A stretch of DNA of 64,000 nucleotides from Kitasatospora aureofaciens. Its GTDB lineage: Bacteria; Actinomycetota; Actinomycetes; Streptomycetales; Streptomycetaceae. The notes beneath the pieces were generated by a model that saw only the letters and a list, made by a program, of their open reading frames with translations, made no database searches and was not told the DNA's origin. The DNA lies in NCBI RefSeq assembly GCF_001188955.3, contig NZ_JPRF03000037.1, positions 1 to 64,000 of the forward strand. The letters are read 5' to 3'. Made by a program: the position numbers and the translations under genes. Numbering within the stretch: the stretch's first letter is position 1; the number at the start of each line of letters is the position of its first letter. Of the stretch, positions 49,239 to 59,277 are shown piece by piece.

Positions 49239-49784
49239 ATGAACCCGGAGCACTTCGCACTTCTCGAAGAAGCCCGCCGGAGCCTGCCCGACGGATTCAA
49301 GGTGGAGATCTCGGGCGACACCATCGTCATGATGGTCAGCCCCTCGGGCATCCACCAGCGAAACCTGCTACTGGTCCGCCGCCAGTTCGACAGGCACGCC
49401 CCGGTCGACCTGCTGCCGAGTGAGAACACCGACCTCGTCTCGCCCAACGTCGGCAAGAGCCGCAATCCGGACCTGACATACCTTCCGAGTGAGGCGTTGG
49501 AAACGTCCGACAACCAGGTCCCGTCCGAGCTCGCCGCGGTCGCCGTCGAGCTGGTCTCCCCCTCGAACCCGGAGAACGACTGGGTGGGGAAGGTTCGCGA
49601 CTACCCCCTGATGGGCATCCCGCTGTACTTGCTGGTCGACGCCAGGCAGAAGACCGTGACCCTGTTCAGCCGACCCGACGGTACGAAGTACCACCGCCGT
49701 GAGGACGTCGACTTCGGCGAGACGCTGCGCATCCCCGAGCCGTTCGACTTCGACCTGGTCACGAGCGACCTGCTGCCGTACTGA
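49239..49784 (+). CDS. Uma2-family (DUF820) restriction-endonuclease-like protein
   Basis: The protein has 181 residues. It contains VEISGDTIVMMVSPSGIHQR, KSRNPDLTYLPSEAL and AVAVELVSPSNPENDWVGKV, matching the PD-(D/E)xK-like core of Uma2 proteins (D in NPDL, E in VELVS, K in GKV). An AGGAGA site supports the ATG at 49239. These proteins are abundant in streptomycetes; cellular role unknown. Confidence 0.88.
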   Translation: MNPEHFALLEEARRSLPDGFKVEISGDTIVMMVSPSGIHQRNLLLVRRQFDRHAPVDLLPSENTDLVSPNVGKSRNPDLTYLPSEALETSDNQVPSELAAVAVELVSPSNPENDWVGKVRDYPLMGIPLYLLVDARQKTVTLFSRPDGTKYHRREDVDFGETLRIPEPFDFDLVTSDLLPY

Positions 49785-49933
49785 TCCGCGCCGGCTCGTG
49801 CTCCCCGCCGCCGGTTGACGCCAACGCTGACGCCAACCGATCCGGACGACGGCGCTCGACAGCGGCCTTCCCCGGACGGCAGAGGTGATCAGGCCGGGGG
49901 CGTTCCCCTCCTCAGCCGCCGCCCGACCGCCCC

Positions 49934-50977
49934 TCACCGGGCGAGCCGGGCGGCGAGCCAGTCCGCGGTGGCGGGGAGCCAGTCGGGCAGGGCGGTGCCG
50001 AGCAGGTGGTTGCCGTGCGGGACGAGGAGGAGCTCGGCGTTCGGCGCGTGCTCGGCGAGGACGGTGGCGTTGGTGACGCCGGGGATGCGGTCCTCGCCGC
50101 CCTCGACCACCAGCAGCGGCAGGGTGATGGTCGGCGCGAGCCCGGTCAGGTCGAGCCGGTCGGCGAAGGCCCGGGCCGCCTCGGGGCCGCCGCAGCGCTG
50201 GCCGAGGGTCTCGGTGACGAACGGCACCAGGTCCGCCCAGTCCAGCCGGTACGGACCGCTGACCGCCACGGCGGCGCGCAGCCGCGGCTCGTGGGCGGCG
50301 GCCATCGCCGCGTAGTAACCGCCCAGGCTGAGCCCGACCACGGCGGTGCGGCCGAGGTCCAGGCCGTCGTGCGCCGCGAGCGCGTCCAGCGCCCGGCCCA
50401 CCACCCGGTGGTAGTCCGGCTCCGGCGCACTGGTGGCCGCCAGCACGCCCTGCCCGGGCCCGTCGATCGCCAACACGGCGATCCCCCGGGCCAGCAGCGC
50501 GTCGGCGAGCGCGTGGAACTCCTCCTTCGAGGAGTCCATGCCCGGCACGATCAGCACCACCGGACCGCCGGACTCCGCCGGGCGCCGCAGCCAGCCCGCG
50601 AAGCCCTCGCCCTCGACCCGCGCCGCCTCCGGCTCCAGCAGCGCCAGCGACTGCCGCATCGCCTCGTCGGCCTCGGCGGCCAGCCGGGCGGCGCCCGCCC
50701 GGTCGGGGTGCGGCATCAGCCCGGCCGCGTGGAACCAGCGGGCGGCACTGCGGTAGGCACCACCCGCGGTGACCGTACGACCCTGGGCAGCGGCGATCCC
50801 GGCCTCAGCGGCGTACCGGCGCCCGACCGCGCCGAACGCGGCCGGCCAGTCGCGCAGCGAACCCAGCGCCCCGGTCACCCGGTCGTACTCGTACAGGTCG
50901 AGACCGGCGCCGTGGGCACGCGGTCGGGTCTCCGCGATGAACGCGGGCAGCAGACCGGGGGTGTCGACGAAGGACAC
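49934..50977 (-). CDS. Alpha/beta hydrolase (dienelactone/DPHN-hydrolase-like)
   Basis: The 347-residue enzyme has an N-terminal helical cap region, oxyanion segment VVLIVPGMDSSKEEFHAL, nucleophile GLSLGGYYAAM and His in VPHGNHLLGTAL. This order resembles the cap-plus-hydrolase proteins related to 2,6-dihydropseudooxynicotine hydrolase. It lies 23 bases downstream of the reductase gene on the same strand, so the two are probably co-transcribed. Confidence 0.85.
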   Translation of the reverse strand: MSFVDTPGLLPAFIAETRPRAHGAGLDLYEYDRVTGALGSLRDWPAAFGAVGRRYAAEAGIAAAQGRTVTAGGAYRSAARWFHAAGLMPHPDRAGAARLAAEADEAMRQSLALLEPEAARVEGEGFAGWLRRPAESGGPVVLIVPGMDSSKEEFHALADALLARGIAVLAIDGPGQGVLAATSAPEPDYHRVVGRALDALAAHDGLDLGRTAVVGLSLGGYYAAMAAAHEPRLRAAVAVSGPYRLDWADLVPFVTETLGQRCGGPEAARAFADRLDLTGLAPTITLPLLVVEGGEDRIPGVTNATVLAEHAPNAELLLVPHGNHLLGTALPDWLPATADWLAARLAR

Positions 50978-51000
50978 GATGAAAGCTCCTTTTCCGGCAA

Positions 51001-51921
51001 TCAGGCGACGGTCAGCACGGCCTTGCCGCGGATCCGCCGGTCACGCAGGTCGGTGAGGGTGGTCGCGGTCCGCTCCCAGGGCGCGACCAGGCCGATCTCC
51101 GGGGTCAGCCGGCCCGCCCCCACCAGGCGCACCAGGGTGGCCAGGTCCTCGCCGTCCGGGACGTCCGAGTCGGCGTAGTGGAAGTGCCGCAGGGCGGCCG
51201 ACTCGGGACCGGCGAAGAAGTCGAAGAAGTTCAGCGTGGCCGGCGTGCGCGAGGCCTGGCCGAACCAGACCAGCGTCCCGCGCCGGTCCAGCCGGGCCAG
51301 CGCCAACGGCAGGTTGTCCCCACCCGTGGACTCCAGCACCAGGTCGTACGGGCCCCGGGCCTCACCCAGCCCGTGCACCACCTCGGCCGCCCCCAGCTCG
51401 GCCAGCCGCCGGCCGCGCTCCGGCGAAGCGGTCACGACGGTCAGCTCGGCCCCCGCCGCCGCGGCCAGCTCGGTGAAGTAGTGCCCCACCCCACCGGACG
51501 CCCCGGTCAACAGCACCCGCCGCCCGGCCACCGCCCCCACCGTGCGCAGCAGCCGCAACGCGGTCAGCCCCGCCAACGGCAGCGCGGCCGCCCGTACGGC
51601 ATCCACGCTGTCCGGCAGCTCGGCCAGCGAGGACACCGGCACACACACGTACTCGGCCCACCCCGCCGCCGGCGGATGCCCCACCACCCGCCGACACACC
51701 GCAGGCCCCGACCCGTCAGCCGCAGCCTGCACCACCAGCCCGGCCACGTCCTTCCCCGGCCGCCACCCGTCCCTGGGCGCCTCCAGCTGGAACGTCTCCC
51801 CCCGGTTCACCGAGAAGGCCTCCACCTTCACCAACACCTCCCCCGGCCCCGGCTGCGGCTGCTCCACCTCCGCGAACCGCACCGGCTCCACCGCGTCCCC
51901 CGTCGCCACCAGCGCCTTCAT
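51001..51921 (-). CDS. Zinc-type alcohol dehydrogenase-like quinone reductase (MDR family)
   Basis: This 306-residue MDR protein starts MKALVATGDAVEPVRFAEVE and has a nucleotide fold at LLTGASGGVGHYFTEL and the late VLESTGGDNLPLAL strand. Catalytic zinc Cys ligands are lacking, so it belongs with the zinc-less quinone oxidoreductases using NADPH. A divergent LysR gene, 264 bases away, probably controls it and the hydrolase. Confidence 0.9.
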   Translation of the reverse strand: MKALVATGDAVEPVRFAEVEQPQPGPGEVLVKVEAFSVNRGETFQLEAPRDGWRPGKDVAGLVVQAAADGSGPAVCRRVVGHPPAAGWAEYVCVPVSSLAELPDSVDAVRAAALPLAGLTALRLLRTVGAVAGRRVLLTGASGGVGHYFTELAAAAGAELTVVTASPERGRRLAELGAAEVVHGLGEARGPYDLVLESTGGDNLPLALARLDRRGTLVWFGQASRTPATLNFFDFFAGPESAALRHFHYADSDVPDGEDLATLVRLVGAGRLTPEIGLVAPWERTATTLTDLRDRRIRGKAVLTVA

Positions 51922-52185
51922 CCCCGCTCCTCACCTCGTCGGAGCCCCCACTCCACCGCCCCCACCGCCCCCCGGTCCAACAACCACCGGACAGCGACGA
52001 CAACCATCAGCTGTCACAGCCGCACCCCACCCCTCCCTCGTGGGCGCTCAGGGCAAAGCCCGCGTGCCCACCGCAAGCCCCCACCCGCGCCCCACCCAAC
52101 CAGGGCGAGAGGGGTGCGCCCCGGCGTCACCCACCCTCCCGGGAGCCCCCACCCCCAACGACAACCCCCCGCTAGGGTTCCCCAG

Positions 52186-53145
52186 GTGGATCTGGATCTG
52201 GGACAGGTACGAGCCTTCGTGACCACCGCCGAAGAACTCCACTTCGGCCGAGCCGCCACCCGCCTGGCCATCAGCCAACAAGGCCTCTCCAAGCGCATCG
52301 CCCGCCTCGAGGCCGCCCTCGGCCTGCGCCTGCTGGAGCGCGACGCCCGAGGCGTCGCCCTGACCGCAGCCGGCACCCGCTTCCTGGGCCCCGCACGGCG
52401 AGTGCTCACGCAGGGGGACCTGGCAGTGGCCGCCGCACAGGAAACCGGACGGCCGTTGCGGATCGACGTGTGGGGACACCTGTACGCCCCGATGCGCACC
52501 CTCGCACAGGCGGTGGACGCGGCACCCGGCCTGGAGGTGGAGCCGGTGCCGGGGCGGGACCTGCCGTCGGTGGCGGCGGCGCTGCTGCGCGGGGAGGCGG
52601 ACGCCGGGTTCGGCCGGGTGCACGCCCTGCCGGACGGCGCCGACGCCGGGCTGACGCACCGGCTGGTCCGCCTGGAACCGGTGGACGCGCTGCTGAGCGC
52701 GGACCATCCGCTGGCCGACCGCGACACCCTGAGCCCGGCGGAGCTGCGCAGCAGTGTGCTGCGCTATCCGGCGGCGGTGGACCGGCTGGACTTCCTGACC
52801 CGCTTCGCCGCCCGGTTCGACGTCACCGCCCGGGTCGGCTCGACCAATCTGGGCCTGGAGCACTTCCTCGATCAGGTCGCCGCCGATCCGGGCTGCTTCT
52901 CCCTGGTGCCCGCCGACGGCCCGCTGCCGGACCGCCCGGGTGTCCGCACCGTCCCGCTGGCCGATCCGACCCCGCTGTACGCCTGGTCACTGCTCTGGCG
53001 GACCGACCGGGCACCCGAGAGCGACGGCCAACTGGACCGCCTGTTGAGGGCGTTCACCGCCGAGGCCGCCCGAAGCCGGTGGCTGGAGTACGACCCGTCC
53101 CGCGACTGGCTCCCGGACGCCGACGAAGCCGCCCTCCGGCCGTAG
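52186..53145 (+). CDS. LysR-family transcriptional regulator
   Basis: This 319-residue protein begins with the LysR helix-turn-helix: VRAFVTTAEELHFGRAATRL, then AISQQGLSKRIARLEAAL and LLERDARGVALTAAG. The effector domain follows from about residue 90. The GTG at 52186 gives the canonical N-terminus (VDLDLGQVRAF). Divergent placement from the reductase-hydrolase pair is the typical LysR arrangement. Effector unknown. Confidence 0.93.
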   Translation: MDLDLGQVRAFVTTAEELHFGRAATRLAISQQGLSKRIARLEAALGLRLLERDARGVALTAAGTRFLGPARRVLTQGDLAVAAAQETGRPLRIDVWGHLYAPMRTLAQAVDAAPGLEVEPVPGRDLPSVAAALLRGEADAGFGRVHALPDGADAGLTHRLVRLEPVDALLSADHPLADRDTLSPAELRSSVLRYPAAVDRLDFLTRFAARFDVTARVGSTNLGLEHFLDQVAADPGCFSLVPADGPLPDRPGVRTVPLADPTPLYAWSLLWRTDRAPESDGQLDRLLRAFTAEAARSRWLEYDPSRDWLPDADEAALRP

Positions 53146-53344
53146 CGGCCTGGCGAGGCGGACCCGGTGCCGGCGGTGGTCACGGAGACCCCGAAGCCCC
53201 ACCCGGCCGACCGACAGGCCCGTCGCCACGCTCATCGACGGCCGCCTCCCGCACAGTTGACACCCGGTCACATCCGGGGCCCACTGTGCCGCACGGCACG
53301 GACAACCGGGTGCGGCGGTGGCTCGACCCGTGTCCCGCCGCCGG

Positions 53345-54352
53345 TCACCACCAGGTGTTCCGGACCCCCAGCACCGACCCGTCCGCGGCGAAGGAGGTGG
53401 CGGTGTTGCCGGTGTTGCCGGTGGAGCCCAGCCTGCGGACGACGGCGTACCAGTGCACAGGGGAGTCCCCGACCGCGACCGGGACCGCGGCCACGGAGCC
53501 GCCGGTCTTCCAGCTGACCACGACCCTGGCGACCTCCGGTCCGACCGAGACGGCCACCATGTCCGGCCGGCTCGCCTCCCCGGTCACCCGGTTGAGCATC
53601 ACGCCCTTGGTGGGGCCCGTGTCGTCCTTCGCCGTCCCGCCCGGAGCGGTGGTCGCGTCCACGAAGTCCCCGGGCTGCCGCTTGCCGTCCGCGACCAGGT
53701 AGACGTCGACCCGGTCGGCCTGCAGGTCCCAGACCGGGTTGCCGCTCTCCGCGGGGTCGGCCGGCAGCGTCGGGTCGGCGGCACGCCGCTCCGTCCAGAT
53801 CAGCTCACCCTGTTTGAGGCCGTCCTCCGCGGTCCGGGCCGCCGGCCACAGGGCGACCCAGACCTCCATGGTGTGTCCGTTGACGGCGCCCTCGCCGATC
53901 TTGGCCCGGACCGGGGTGAACGGGTCCCGCGGGGTCCGCGACGAAGCGGCCGAAGCGGTCGGCGTGACCGTCGGGATGGCCGCCGGGGTGGCCGTAGCCG
54001 CTGGTGCGACCACCGGGGACGGCGAGGCCACCGGCGAGGGGAAGGCCGAGGCCGACGGCGTGCCCGACACCGATGACCTGCCCGGAACGAGCGCGGCCGC
54101 GGAGGACACGGCCGCCACCGAGGCGCCGCCGGCCTCCCGCCCGTACCCGCCGATCGCCGTCCCCGCCCCGGCCACCGCCACCACCAGCACCGCGCCCGCG
54201 CCACCGGTCAGCAGCCGCCGGCGCCGCAGCCTGCGCCGGCCCCCGGCCAGCAGCCGGTCGTACGGGACGGCGCCGATCTCGATGCTCTCGGCCACCTCGC
54301 TCAACCCGTACGACGCCGCGGCCTCGGCCCCGGCCATGTCCTCGTTGCTCAT
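53345..54352 (-). CDS. Membrane-anchored partner of the ECF sigma factor (CU044_5270-like)
   Basis: The 335-residue protein has a cytoplasmic N-terminus of about 47 residues with a basic stop (RRRLRRRRLL), one membrane helix (LTGGAGAVLVVAVAGAGTAI), a Pro/Ala/Thr/Ser linker and an extracellular domain (GHTMEVWVALWPAA, WYAVVRRLG). Its ATG overlaps the sigma stop (ATGA), so the pair is co-translated. That suggests an anti-sigma or signalling role, but no zinc-binding ZAS motif is visible. Confidence 0.75.
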   Translation of the reverse strand: MSNEDMAGAEAAASYGLSEVAESIEIGAVPYDRLLAGGRRRLRRRRLLTGGAGAVLVVAVAGAGTAIGGYGREAGGASVAAVSSAAALVPGRSSVSGTPSASAFPSPVASPSPVVAPAATATPAAIPTVTPTASAASSRTPRDPFTPVRAKIGEGAVNGHTMEVWVALWPAARTAEDGLKQGELIWTERRAADPTLPADPAESGNPVWDLQADRVDVYLVADGKRQPGDFVDATTAPGGTAKDDTGPTKGVMLNRVTGEASRPDMVAVSVGPEVARVVVSWKTGGSVAAVPVAVGDSPVHWYAVVRRLGSTGNTGNTATSFAADGSVLGVRNTWW

Positions 54353-54867
54353 CTTCCGCCTCCGACGGTCGTCAGCTCGCTGAGTGAGGAGGTCTCCCGG
54401 AGCTTGGCCAGCCCCCTGGCCGCCTGGCTCTTGACCGTGCCGACCGAGCAGCCCATGGCCGCCGCGGTCTGGGACTCGCTGAGGTCCTCCCAGTACCGCA
54501 GCACGACGGCCTCCCGCTGGCGGGGCGGCAGGGCGGCGAGCGCGGCGAGCAGCACGGCCCGGGCGTCCGGGTCGGGCCCGGTCGGGGCGGGCCGGTCGGG
54601 GAAGGCCTCGACCAGGTACTCGGCCGGTCTGCGCCGGAACCGCCGGGCGTGCTCGTTGACCAGGATCCGGCGCACGTAGGCGTTCGGGTCGTCCGCGGCG
54701 CGCACCTTGGTCCAGTGGACGTAGGCCCGTTCCAGGGCCTGCTGGACCAGGTCCTCGGCGCCGTGGCGGTCCCCCGCCAGCAGGTACGCCGTCCGCAGCA
54801 GTCGTGACCACGCGCTGCCGGCGAACGCCCGGAACTCGTCGTCCCGGGCGGTCTTCTGGGCTCCCAT
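54349..54867 (-). CDS. SigE-family ECF RNA polymerase sigma factor
   Basis: This 172-residue protein has region 2 (LLRTAYLLAGDRHGAEDLVQ, QALERAYVHW) and region 4 (LPPRQREAVVLRYWEDLSES, SVGTVKSQAARGLAKLRE), the pattern of the short SigE-family group of Streptomyces. The ATG at 54867 has GGAGG six bases upstream; a GTG at 54873 is less likely. It heads a two-gene operon with the membrane protein. Confidence 0.93.
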   Translation of the reverse strand: MGAQKTARDDEFRAFAGSAWSRLLRTAYLLAGDRHGAEDLVQQALERAYVHWTKVRAADDPNAYVRRILVNEHARRFRRRPAEYLVEAFPDRPAPTGPDPDARAVLLAALAALPPRQREAVVLRYWEDLSESQTAAAMGCSVGTVKSQAARGLAKLRETSSLSELTTVGGGR

Positions 54868-54924
54868 GAGCACCTCCTCGAACCCCCAGAGCCCGGAATC
54901 GCCGCCGATCGTTGCCCGGCGTCC

Positions 54925-54965
54925 GCGACCAGTCGTTCGCGATTCGTGACCAGTCGTTCGCGATT
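54925..54965. repeat. Exact 20-bp direct repeat in a divergent promoter region
   Basis: GACCAGTCGTTCGCGATTCG occurs at 54925-54944 and 54946-54965 separated by one T, giving a 21-base period (two helical turns). It lies between the sigma operon and the HrpA gene and could bind a dimeric regulator. Confidence 0.85.
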
Positions 54966-55043
54966 CGCCACCGGCGGCTGTGACACTGGAGGGGCTCGAA
55001 AACCGAGGTGCGCTCCGCCGTGCCTCCTTGCGAACCTAGAGGG

Positions 55044-58000
55044 ATGCCCGCAGTGAGTTCTCCCGCAGTCCAGTCCGCCCCCGTACCCGCCGAGGGTCCC
55101 GGAATCGGTGAGCTGGCCGCCCGCCTGCCCGAGCTGACCCTGCGCGACGAGGTGCGGATCGGGCGCCGGCTGGAGGGGGCCCGCAGGGTCCGCAAACCCG
55201 AGGCCAGGCAGAAGATCGCCGCCGAGATCGCCGCCGACATCGACCGCGCCGAGCTGCTGGTCGAGCAGCGCCGGGGCGCCGTGCCGAAGATCACGTACCC
55301 GGCCGAGCTTCCGGTCAGCCAGAAGAAGGACGACATCCTGGAGGCCATCCGGGACCACCAGGTGGTGATCGTCGCAGGTGAGACCGGGTCCGGCAAGACC
55401 ACCCAGATCCCGAAGATCTGCCTGGAGCTGGGCCGTGGCGTGCGCGGTCTGGTCGGTCACACCCAGCCGCGCCGGATCGCCGCCCGTACGGTGGCCGAGC
55501 GCGTCGCGGAGGAGCTGGACACCCCGCTCGGCGAGGCGGTCGGCTGGAAGGTCCGGTTCACCGACCAGGTCGGCCAGGACACCCTGGTCAAGCTGATGAC
55601 GGACGGCATCCTGCTGGCGGAGATCCAAACCGACCGCGATCTGCGCCAGTACGACACCCTGATCATCGACGAGGCGCACGAGCGCAGCCTCAACATCGAC
55701 TTCCTGCTCGGCTACCTCAAGCAGCTGCTCCCCCGCCGCCCCGACCTCAAGGTCGTGATCACCTCCGCGACGATCGACCCCGAGCGCTTCTCCCGGCACT
55801 TCGGCGACGCTCCGATCATCGAGGTCTCCGGCCGGACGTACCCCGTCGAGGTCCGCTACCGCCCGGTGATCGACGACGGCGAGGACGAGGCCGACGAGGC
55901 GGACCGCGACCGCGACCAGATCCAGGCGATCTGCGACGCCGCCCAGGAACTGCAGGACGAGGGCCCGGGCGACATCCTGGTCTTCCTCTCCGGCGAGCGC
56001 GAGATCCGCGACACCGCCGACGCCCTCACCAAGCTGAAGCTGAGGAACACCGAGGTCCTCCCGCTCTACGCCCGCCTCAGCTCGGCCGAGCAGCACCGGG
56101 TGTTCCAGCGCTCCAACCTGCGCCGGATCGTGCTGGCCACCAACGTGGCCGAGACCTCGCTGACCGTCCCCGGCATCAAGTACGTGATCGACCCGGGCAC
56201 CGCCCGGATCTCCCGCTACAGCCACCGCACCAAGGTGCAGCGGCTGCCGATCGAGGCGATCAGCCAGGCCAGCGCCAACCAGCGCAAGGGCCGCTGCGGC
56301 CGCACCTCGGACGGCATCTGCATCCGGCTGTACTCGGAGGAGGACTTCCTCTCCCGCCCCGAGTTCACCGACGCCGAGATCCTGCGCACCAACCTCGCCT
56401 CGGTGATCCTCCAGATGACCGCGGCCGGCCTGGGCGACATCTCCGCCTTCCCGTTCCTGGACCCGCCGGACTCGCGCAACATCAAGGACGGCGTCCACCT
56501 GCTGCACGAGCTGGGCGCGCTGGACCCGGACGAGAAGGACCCGCGCAAGCGCCTGACCGCGCTCGGCCGCAAGCTCGCCCAGCTCCCGGTGGACCCGCGG
56601 ATGGCCCGCATGGTGCTGGAGGCGGACCGCAACGGCTGCGTGCGCGACGTCATGGTGATCGCCGCCGCGCTGTCCATCCAGGACCCGCGCGAGCGCCCCG
56701 CCGAGAAGCGCCAGGCCGCCGACGAGCGGCACCGCCGGTTCTCCTCGGAGACCTCGGACTTCCTCTCCTACCTGGCGATGTGGCGCTACGTCCGGGAGCA
56801 GCAGAAGGAGCTCTCCTCCTCGGCGTTCCGCCGGATGTGCAAGTCGGAGTTCCTCAACTACCTGCGGATACGGGAGTGGCAGGACGTCTACACCCAGCTG
56901 CGCACCGTCGCCAAGCAGTTGGGGGTGACGATCGAGGAGCCTCACCCCGATGCCGAGCCGGACGCCGACCGGATCCACCAGTCGCTGCTGGCCGGGCTGC
57001 TCTCCCACATCGGCCTGTTCGACGTGGAGAAGCGCGAGTACGGCGGCGCCCGCGGCGCCCGCTTCGCGGTCTTCCCGGGCTCCGGCCTGTTCAAGAAGCC
57101 CCCGCGCTGGGTGATGTCGGCCGAGCTGGTGGAGACCTCCCGGCTGTGGGCCCGGATCAACGCGAGGATCGAGCCCGAGTGGGTCGAGCCGCTGGCCGGG
57201 CACCTGATCAAGCGCAGCTACAGCGAGCCGCACTGGGAGAAGAAGGCCGGCGCCGTGCTGGCGTACGAGAAGGTGACCCTCTACGGGATGCCGATCGTCG
57301 CCCAGCGCAAGGTCAACTACGGCCGGATCGACCCGGAGCTCTGCCGCGAGCTGTTCATCCGCAACGCGCTGGTCGAGGGCGACTGGGAGACCCACCACCG
57401 GTTCTTCGCCGAGAACCGCAAGCTGCTCGGCGAGGTCGAGGAGCTGGAGAACCGGGCCCGCCGCCGGGACATCCTGGTGGACGACCAGACCCTGTTCGAC
57501 TTCTACGACGCCCGGCTGCCCGACGAGGTCGTCTCCACCCGGCACTTCGACTCCTGGTGGAAGAAGGCCCGGCACGAGCAGCCGGACCTGCTGAACTTCG
57601 AGAAGTCGATGCTGATCAACGACGCCGCGGACGGCGTCACCGAGGCCGACTACCCGGACTACTGGCAGCAGGGCAAGCTGCGCTTCAAGCTGACCTACCA
57701 GTTCGAGCCGGGCAGCGACGCGGACGGCGTGACCGTCCACATCCCGCTGCCGGTGCTCAACCAGGTCACCGCGGAGGGCTTCGACTGGCAGATCCCCGGC
57801 CTGCGGGAGGAGCTGGTCACCGCGTACATCAAGTCGCTGCCCAAGGCGATCCGGCGCAACTTCGTGCCGGCCCCGGACTTCGCCAAGGCGGCCCTGCGCC
57901 AGGTGAAGGACCGCCAGGAGCCCTTGCTGCCGTCCCTGGAGCACGCCCTGAAGCGCCTGACGGCCGTCACGGTGCCGCCGGAGGCCTGGGACGACGAGCG

Positions 58001-59024
58001 GGTGCCGGAACACCTCAAGGTGACCTTCCGGGTGGTGGACGGCAAGCGCAGGCTCGCCGAGTCCAAGGACCTGGAGGAGCTGCGGCTGAAGCTCAAGCCC
58101 AAGCTCAAGGAGACGCTCTCCTCTGCAGCCTCCGGCAAGGGCATCGAGCAGAGCGGCCTGACCGCCTGGCCGGCCGGGCTGCCGGTGCTCCAGCGCACCT
58201 TCGAGCAGCGCTCGCGCGGCCATTCGCTGCGCGCCTACCCGGCGCTGGTGGACGAGGGCTCCTCGGTGGGCGTGAAGCTGTTCGACACCCCGGAGGCCCA
58301 GGCCCACGCGATGTGGGAGGGGACGCGCCGACTGCTGATGCTGACCACCACCTCCCCGGCCAAGTCGATCCAGGGCCGGCTGGGCAACCAGGCGAAGCTG
58401 GCGCTCTCGCACAGCCCGCACGGCTCGATCAACGCCCTGTTCGAGGACGTCGTCTCGGCCGCGACGGACCGGCTGATGGCCCTGGCCGGCGGCCCGGCCT
58501 GGGACGAGGCGGCCTTCGGCAAGCTGCACGACAAGGTGCGGGCGGACCTGTACGACCTGTCCGCGGACACCACGCTGAAGACGGCCACCGCGCTGATCGC
58601 CTTCCACAAGGCCTCGACCCGGCTGAAGTCGGTGAGCAGCCCAGTGCTGCTGAACGCGGTGAACGACGTCCGGCTGCACCTGGCCTCGCTGGTGCACCCG
58701 GGCTTCGTGACGGCCACCGGCTGGCAGCGGCTGCCCGACCTCAAGCGCTACCTGCTGGCGGTGGACCGCCGGCTGGAGGCGCTGCCCAACCACCCGCAGC
58801 GGGACGCCCAGCAGCTGCTGAAGGTCCAGCAGGTGCAGCAGGCGTACGGGGAGCTGCTGGCGGCCGTACCGCCCGGGCGGCAGCCCTCCGAAGAGGTGCG
58901 GGCGATCCGCTGGATGATCGAGGAGCTGCGGGTCAGCTTCTTCGCCCAGTCGCTGGGCACGCCGAGCCCGGTCTCGGAGAAGCGGATCATGAAGGCGATG
59001 GAGGCGGCCCGGGCGACCCTGTGA
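55044..59024 (+). CDS. hrpA: HrpA-type DEAH-box ATP-dependent RNA helicase
   Basis: The helicase has 1326 residues, about the usual HrpA length (E. coli about 1300). It has Walker A GETGSGKTTQ at about 112, motif Ia THTQPRR-like (GHTQPRRIAAR), DEAH (IIDEAHERS), SAT, motif VI QRKGRCGR, HA2/OB regions and a DUF3418 C-terminal half. The ATG at 55044 gives MPAVSSPAVQ; a GTG at 55008 extends it by 12 residues, and neither has a convincing ribosome site. It is upstream of bldC in the same gene order as in Streptomyces. Confidence 0.93.
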   Translation: MPAVSSPAVQSAPVPAEGPGIGELAARLPELTLRDEVRIGRRLEGARRVRKPEARQKIAAEIAADIDRAELLVEQRRGAVPKITYPAELPVSQKKDDILEAIRDHQVVIVAGETGSGKTTQIPKICLELGRGVRGLVGHTQPRRIAARTVAERVAEELDTPLGEAVGWKVRFTDQVGQDTLVKLMTDGILLAEIQTDRDLRQYDTLIIDEAHERSLNIDFLLGYLKQLLPRRPDLKVVITSATIDPERFSRHFGDAPIIEVSGRTYPVEVRYRPVIDDGEDEADEADRDRDQIQAICDAAQELQDEGPGDILVFLSGEREIRDTADALTKLKLRNTEVLPLYARLSSAEQHRVFQRSNLRRIVLATNVAETSLTVPGIKYVIDPGTARISRYSHRTKVQRLPIEAISQASANQRKGRCGRTSDGICIRLYSEEDFLSRPEFTDAEILRTNLASVILQMTAAGLGDISAFPFLDPPDSRNIKDGVHLLHELGALDPDEKDPRKRLTALGRKLAQLPVDPRMARMVLEADRNGCVRDVMVIAAALSIQDPRERPAEKRQAADERHRRFSSETSDFLSYLAMWRYVREQQKELSSSAFRRMCKSEFLNYLRIREWQDVYTQLRTVAKQLGVTIEEPHPDAEPDADRIHQSLLAGLLSHIGLFDVEKREYGGARGARFAVFPGSGLFKKPPRWVMSAELVETSRLWARINARIEPEWVEPLAGHLIKRSYSEPHWEKKAGAVLAYEKVTLYGMPIVAQRKVNYGRIDPELCRELFIRNALVEGDWETHHRFFAENRKLLGEVEELENRARRRDILVDDQTLFDFYDARLPDEVVSTRHFDSWWKKARHEQPDLLNFEKSMLINDAADGVTEADYPDYWQQGKLRFKLTYQFEPGSDADGVTVHIPLPVLNQVTAEGFDWQIPGLREELVTAYIKSLPKAIRRNFVPAPDFAKAALRQVKDRQEPLLPSLEHALKRLTAVTVPPEAWDDERVPEHLKVTFRVVDGKRRLAESKDLEELRLKLKPKLKETLSSAASGKGIEQSGLTAWPAGLPVLQRTFEQRSRGHSLRAYPALVDEGSSVGVKLFDTPEAQAHAMWEGTRRLLMLTTTSPAKSIQGRLGNQAKLALSHSPHGSINALFEDVVSAATDRLMALAGGPAWDEAAFGKLHDKVRADLYDLSADTTLKTATALIAFHKASTRLKSVSSPVLLNAVNDVRLHLASLVHPGFVTATGWQRLPDLKRYLLAVDRRLEALPNHPQRDAQQLLKVQQVQQAYGELLAAVPPGRQPSEEVRAIRWMIEELRVSFFAQSLGTPSPVSEKRIMKAMEAARATL

Positions 59025-59154
59025 CCCGGGCGGCGCCCTGAGCTGCGGGTGCGCGGTGGGCCTTCAGGAGCCAGTTCGACCTGGAGGCCCACCATGGGCT
59101 ACGATCTGTCTTGTTCGCAGCGCGGCAAGCGAGTGAACGAGATCAGAAAACTCT

Positions 59155-59228
59155 GGTCCCGTGGAGCAGTTGGTTAGCTCGCCACCCTGTCAAGGTGGAG
59201 GTCGCGGGTTCAAGTCCCGTCGGGATCG
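59155..59228 (+). tRNA. tRNA-Asp (anticodon GTC), copy 2
   Basis: The sequence is identical over its length to the tRNA at 39522-39595, including anticodon loop CTGTCAA and discriminator G. Flanking sequences differ, so this is a gene duplicate and not a repeat of the whole cluster. Confidence 0.97.
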
Positions 59229-59235
59229 CCGTAGC

Positions 59236-59277
59236 GCGAGAGGCCCGGAACCGTCAGGTTCCGGGCCTCTCGCTTTT
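59236..59277 (+). terminator. Rho-independent terminator after tRNA-Asp
   Basis: GCGAGAGGCCCGGAACC (59236-59252) pairs with GGTTCCGGGCCTCTCGC (59257-59273) around GTCA and is followed by TTTT. Confidence 0.95.
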
